A stretch of DNA of 64,000 nucleotides from G963708235 sp963708235. GTDB taxonomy: Bacteria > Actinomycetota > Acidimicrobiia > Spongiisociales > UBA5794. Location of the stretch: assembly GCA_963708235.1 (NCBI GenBank), contig OY970200.1, forward strand, positions 930,001-994,000, written 5' to 3'. Under the pieces are notes generated by a model, which saw only the letters and a program-made list of their open reading frames with translations, ran no database searches and was not told the origin of the DNA. This document shows positions 63,106 to 64,000 of the stretch, one piece after another. Every line of letters begins with the position of its first letter. Within the stretch, counting starts at the first letter, position 1. The translations under genes and the position numbers were made by a program.

Positions 63106-64000
63106 ATGACCGACGTCCGGAACATCGAGGAGGTCGACTCCCACCTCGCCGACCTCATCGCCGCCGACACCGAGCGTCAGCGCACCCACATCCAGCTCAT
63201 CGCCTCCGAGAACCTGGTGTCGCTGGCGATGATGCAGGCCTCCGGATCGGTGCTCACCAACAAGTACTCCGAGGGCTACCCCGGTCGCCGCTACTACGAG
63301 GGTTGCCAGGTGATCGACGAGGTGGAGAACCTCGCCATCGACCGGGCCAGGACGCTGTTCGGCGCCGAGCACGCCAACGTCCAGACCCACAGCGGTTCCC
63401 AGGCCAACATGGCCGCCTACCTCGCCGTCCTCGATCCCGGCGACACCATCCTCGGGATGCGTCTCGACCAGGGCGGGCATCTCACCCATGGCTCGCCGGT
63501 GAACTTCTCGGGCAAGCTGTTCGACTTCATCGCCTACGGTCTCGATCCGGAGACCGAGTTGATCGACTACGACGAGGTCCGCCGGCTCGCCCAGGTCCAC
63601 CAGCCGAAGATGATCGTCGCCGGGTACTCGGCGTACTCCCGGATCATCGACTGGGCGGTGTTCGCCGACATCGCCAAGGAGATCGGGGCGATCTATCTGG
63701 TCGATGCCGCCCACATCATCGGGCTGATCGCCGGAGGCGCCCACCCCAGCCCGGTGCCCCACGCCGACATCGTCACCTCCACCACCCACAAGGCTCTGCG
63801 CGGCCCCCGCGGCGGGCTGATCCTCGCCCGCGAGCAGTACGCCAAGGCGATCGACAAGGCGGTGTTCCCCGTCGGCCAGGGCGGCCCGATCAACAGCCAG
63901 ATCGCCGCCAAGGCGCTGTGTTTCCACCTCGCCGCCCAGCCCGAGTTCGCCGAGTACGCCGCCCAGATCGTCCGCAACGCCTCGACCCTCGCCGACACCC
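63106..64000 (+). CDS. glyA: Serine hydroxymethyltransferase, 3' truncated by window end
   Basis: ATG 63106 follows GGAAGGA. The visible 298 codons cover the PLP domain of SHMT, which converts serine and tetrahydrofolate to glycine and methylene-THF. Key parts: QLIASENLVSLAMMQASGS, NKYSEGYPGRRYYEGC, ANVQTHSGSQANMAAYLAVL, VDAAHIIGLIAGG and the PLP lysine in VTSTTHKALRGPRGG. The frame runs off the right edge. It is divergent from vapBC. No riboswitch is visible in the 118-bp leader. Confidence 0.95.
   Translation, partial: MTDVRNIEEVDSHLADLIAADTERQRTHIQLIASENLVSLAMMQASGSVLTNKYSEGYPGRRYYEGCQVIDEVENLAIDRARTLFGAEHANVQTHSGSQANMAAYLAVLDPGDTILGMRLDQGGHLTHGSPVNFSGKLFDFIAYGLDPETELIDYDEVRRLAQVHQPKMIVAGYSAYSRIIDWAVFADIAKEIGAIYLVDAAHIIGLIAGGAHPSPVPHADIVTSTTHKALRGPRGGLILAREQYAKAIDKAVFPVGQGGPINSQIAAKALCFHLAAQPEFAEYAAQIVRNASTLADT

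Overview
This window looks like a chromosomal segment of a high-GC actinobacterium, most likely class Acidimicrobiia or a close relative. That placement is inferred from gene content and order. A WhiB regulator, DUF3107 and DUF5317 proteins, a DevR/DosR-type response regulator, threonine-rich secreted proteins, a Ku plus ligase pair and a conserved translation block are all present. There are no rRNA genes, no phage genes and no CRISPR array.

Region 1 (1-25 kb) is mostly housekeeping. It holds a truncated devR/dosR-like regulator, a minus-strand run (HhH membrane protein, rlmN, peroxiredoxin, galU, tal), a secreted transglycosylase, and a gamma-glutamyltransferase with a broken frame. Next come an HD-GYP gene translationally coupled to a catalytically degenerate HD-like partner, and a 169-bp MITE-like element that supplies the stop codons of both flanking genes. 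A multicopper oxidase follows, preceded by a DosR-like box, then aconitase. A SufR-like regulator is divergent from an Mrp/ApbC Fe-S carrier. WhiB, a YqeY-like protein, a LigD-type ligase, an active-site-less SDR and a 594-bp GC-rich non-coding repeat block complete the region.

Region 2 (25-47.5 kb) is the accessory and most interesting part. Two paralogous XRE-cupin regulators bracket what looks like one catabolic and uptake locus. In it are a bicupin protein, an M24 creatinase/prolidase-like protein with an altered metal site, and a coupled operon (E1 alpha, E1 beta, 3-hydroxyisobutyrate dehydrogenase-like, aldehyde dehydrogenase). Four tandem Tat-exported amidohydrolases follow, then a branched-chain-type ABC transporter in which permease LivM and ATPase LivG are fused. 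Three of the four amidohydrolase upstream regions share a near-identical promoter/operator box, and a related box precedes the M24 gene. My inference is extracytoplasmic hydrolysis of an amide-, carbamate- or urea-like compound, import of the product, then oxidation in the cytoplasm. The substrate cannot be read from the sequence.

Region 3 (47.5-64 kb) holds Ku, a CPBP membrane protease, a decayed toxin-antitoxin locus, a frameshifted VOC protein and tRNA-Arg(CCG). The classical actinobacterial block argS-lysA-hom-rho-rpmE-(DUF1385)-prfA-prmC-tsaC follows, without thrC and thrB between hom and rho. A VapBC module sits before glyA, which runs off the end.

Five loci (GGT, mrp, yqeY, the PIN toxin, VOC) appear to be broken by a single-base indel. 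Either the underlying sequence carries residual errors or several genes are recently disrupted.
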